From positions 806,001 through 870,000 of the forward strand of contig JAHGAU010000011.1 in assembly GCA_019925105.1 (NCBI GenBank): 64,000 nt of DNA. Reading direction: 5' to 3'. The notes under the pieces were generated by a model, which ran no database searches, was not told where the DNA came from, and saw only the letters and a program-made list of their open reading frames with translations. This document shows, one piece after another, positions 61,957 to 64,000 of this stretch; the stretch's first letter is position 1; each line of letters begins with the position of its first letter. The stretch comes from Niebla homalea (taxonomy: Eukaryota > Ascomycota > Lecanoromycetes > Lecanorales > Ramalinaceae). A program made the translations under genes and the position numbers.

Positions 61957-62350
61957 ATTGATTAATTGATTTATACTATAGGTCTAGCTAAACTAATTCC
62001 GACGTTCCTTAATAATCGGCCATTGGGCTTTATCAATAACCGTAAAAACTTAAAATTTATAACGTTAAGATTTAAAACCGGTATTTACCCAACCTTTATT
62101 TTTATCTTAAAGGATAGAAATATTTATAGCCGTTTAAGGAATAAAAATTTATTTATATACTTTTTCCAAGAAAACCTATAATATTACGATTAAGTCCTTT
62201 TAAGGATTACCTTTAAACTTATTATTCTTTTGTTTCCTTACGGGTCCGCTTTATATTATACTTTAAATTTTACCTTTAAGTATTTTTACCGGTAAATATA
62301 TTATTGTTATTTTATTTATACGTAACGTCCTTTATAACAAACGTTATCAT
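61957..62350 (-). mobile_element. LINE-E: 5'-truncated LINE 3' end
   Basis: Antisense tail (ATTGATTAATTGATTTATACTA) followed by the conserved tail block (TCTAGCTAAACTAATTCCGACGTTCC) and the 3' coding end (CCTTACGGGTCCGCTTTATATTATA), also seen in LINE-D at about 28985. It stops near 62350. Only about 390 bp is present, the usual 5' truncation of LINEs. No clear target duplication. The + strand open frame at 61966-62181 is antisense to the LINE tail and is not considered a gene. Confidence 0.8.
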
Positions 62351-62353
62351 TTT

Positions 62354-62620
62354 TGTTATAAGCATGCTGGCTCATAAGGGCTACTGGGTGGTGCACCTGG
62401 TAGATGGACCATAAGTGTTACGGTGGTAATACATAAGCGAAACACTCGGGTTATCTATCCCGGTTACTAATTATAAAGGGTAAGGTAGCATAACGTATAT
62501 TAATAAAAGGCCTTTTTAATCAATATTTATACTGTTACTCTTTATAGTTATTCTTTCGATCAATATATTCCCTTATAATCTTACTTTAAGTACGGCCCTT
62601 ATTATAAGAATAACTATTAA
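62354..62620 (+). repeat. LTR-like sequence (solo LTR or element start)
   Basis: Starts TGTTATAAGCATGCTGG, followed by about 120 bp of barely mutated GC-richer sequence (GGTGGTGCACCTGGTAGATGG). This passes into RIP-altered sequence with an ATTAATAAAAGG TATA-like word at about 62500 and a possible end near 62620. The gradient from intact to mutated resembles the left LTRs of the other elements. No second copy is in the window, so this is inference. Confidence 0.4.
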
Positions 62621-63167
62621 CCCTTTATATAGTTATATATAAATATAAATATATTTAAATAAAACCCGGGAGCTTTAATTTTTACCGGAATTAATAAGTC
62701 TTATAATATATATTAAAATAAGAGTTAAAAGATAACGAATCCTTTTTATTAATAATAATTAATTATATATAAAACGTTGTAAAAAGGAAATAACTTAAAC
62801 CCTTTTTTGAAAAATTGGAAGAAAATAAAATCGGAATTAAAATATAAATAAAAATAAGCCCTTAAGTCCTTTTTATTTTAAATATTAAGAATCTATTTTA
62901 TATTTTTTTTACTTTTATTATTTTATATAAGATGATTCCTTTTTTTATATAATTTAATTTTTAAGAAGGCTTTATTTCGTAAGTTTTTTAACACTTTAAA
63001 ATTCAAAGTAAATAATAATAATATAAATATAACGGATTTTACTTTTAAAAAACTTTTTTTCATATAAGTTAATTTACGTTTTATAACTATATTATTTATA
63101 GACTTTATATATAAAAAAAGTATAACAACCGTTTAAAATATCGTAAATAATTATTATTCATATTAAT
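62621..63167. other. RIP-saturated sequence, possibly internal to an LTR element
   Basis: AT-rich with no readable motif. If 62354-62620 is an LTR, this would be the leader and gag region. Confidence 0.3.
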
Positions 63168-63450
63168 TACTCCGGGAAGCGGGACGGGATCTATCCCAAA
63201 GGATAGGGATGGGATAGGAATGGGATAGGGATAGGATAAGGATAGGATAAAGATGGGATAAGGATAAAATAAAGATAGGATAAAGATAGGATAAGAATAG
63301 GATAAGGATGGGATAGGGATGGGATAAAGATGGGATAGGGATAGGATAAAATAAAGTTGCCTTTATCCTATTTTATATTAACTTAGCATAAAACGGGATA
63401 GGATCGAAATATATTAAATCTTAATAACGGATTAAATAAAACCTATTATA
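63168..63450 (+). mobile_element. hAT-like MITE, copy 2, right part missing or diverged
   Basis: Begins TACTCCGGGAAGCGGGACGGG, matching the left end of the element at 12859. A long GGATAGGGAT/GGATAAAGAT array follows at 63185-63355, then TTTATCCTATTTTATATTAAC, matching copy 1 at about 12955. No CCGGAGTA right end was found, so the end coordinate is a guess. Confidence 0.65.
63185..63355 (+). repeat. GGGATAGGAT-type minisatellite
   Basis: About 170 bp of 10-12 bp units alternating GGGATGGGATA, GGATAGGATAA and AAGATGGGATA. It is several times longer than the array in copy 1 (12890-12950). Confidence 0.85.
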
Positions 63451-63480
63451 AATAAATTAAAGAATCTTAAGGTTAATAAT

Positions 63481-63564
63481 TATAAAGATAATTATAAAGA
63501 TAATTGTAAAGATAATTATAAAGATAATTATAAAGATAATTATAAAGATAGTTATAAGGATGAC
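63481..63564 (+). repeat. Seven-unit 12 bp minisatellite (TATAAAGATAAT)n
   Basis: Seven consecutive 12 bp units. The first five differ by at most one base and the last two are more diverged (TATAAAGATAGT, TATAAGGATGAC). Confidence 0.95.
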
Positions 63565-63916
63565 TAAAAAGTTTTATAATATTAAAAGCTTAATTCATTA
63601 TATAACTTTATTATAACGTTATAAAAAGCTTAAATGATATTGTTTTAAATTTTTTTATTTTTAAATTTTTTTTAATACTTAACTTATATACCTTATTCCT
63701 TAAGTTTATTAATTTAAGTTATACTTAAAAAAATTAATAAAAACAGATCCGCTTTAAAATTAAATTTTTTTTATTTCAAAGAGGGATACCGTTCCGAAAC
63801 TAAATTACTTGAATTGATTTAAGATATTATACTTTTATTAATTTAAGGAGTTATAAGTTAGAATATTAACGTTACTTAAAGTAAAATATAATATCGTATA
63901 TATTAGTAAAAGATCC
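63565..63916. other. AT-rich stretch, nothing identified
   Basis: No ORF, repeat unit or transposon end recognised between the 12 bp minisatellite and the TTA microsatellite. Confidence 0.5.

Positions 63917-64000
<84 letters not shown>
63917..64000 (+). repeat. (TTA)n microsatellite, at least 28 units
   Basis: 84 uninterrupted bases of TTA run to the last base of the window, so the true length is unknown. Confidence 0.97.

Noticed and set aside
63481..63564. CRISPR-like array
   Set aside because: Units are 12 bp and contiguous with no spacers; a minisatellite.
1..64000. Mitochondrial or plastid DNA as explanation for the low GC
   Set aside because: CpG is retained while CpA/TpG is depleted, nuclear LTR and LINE families dominate, and no organellar genes are seen.

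Overview
The window looks like a gene-free, transposon-packed AT-rich block (AT-isochore) from a filamentous ascomycete (Pezizomycotina). Most of it shows what repeat-induced point mutation (RIP) leaves behind: C survives mainly before G, C or T, the dinucleotides CA and TG are almost absent, TA is everywhere, and reading frames are peppered with TAA and TAG. I recognise no intact cellular gene, tRNA or rRNA gene. Short open frames in the window are remnants or shadows of dead elements. The genus cannot be read from the sequence.

Layout. 1-10711 is a Ty1/Copia element (Copia-1, + strand, 107 bp LTRs) interrupted by a complete Tad-like LINE (LINE-1, 638-6424). 10712-15713 is a less mutated, GC-richer island with three small structured repeats: a TIR element at 12260-12817, a hAT-like MITE at 12859-13268, and a long-TIR element at 13729-14426. 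It also holds G-rich or C-rich low-complexity tracts and an unidentified coding relic. 15714-21340 is a second Copia element (Copia-2, - strand) that split this island; the island resumes at 21346-22081. 22082-53369 is one large nest. The outer LINE-D (- strand) is interrupted by a Ty3/Gypsy element (22150-28952) and by LINE-A (+, 30048-48682). LINE-A is itself interrupted by a 549 bp TIR element, by a SINE-like element (which contains LINE-B) and by LINE-C (-). 53584-54339 is an uninterrupted SINE-like copy. 55252-61076 is a complete LINE-F. The right end holds a truncated LINE-E, an LTR-like sequence, a second copy of the hAT-like MITE, a 12 bp minisatellite and a long TTA microsatellite running off the window.

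How the parts relate. Most insertions can be dated relative to one another because both flanking target-site duplications (TSDs) are still readable: 15, 13, 18, 13 and 11 bp for LINEs, 10 and 11 bp for the SINE-like element, 5 bp for Gypsy and Copia-2, and 8 bp for the hAT-like MITE. The SINE-like element has a tRNA-like head with an A box, and its tail resembles the LINE tail, including the terminal (CAAT)n. This suggests it was mobilised by the LINE machinery. RIP damage is uneven: the outer ends of LTRs, the 5' ends of LINEs and the heads of the SINE-like copies are largely spared, whereas internal parts are saturated. All reverse transcriptases I could read have lost catalytic Asp codons to Asn, as expected from G-to-A RIP changes, so nothing here should be autonomously active.
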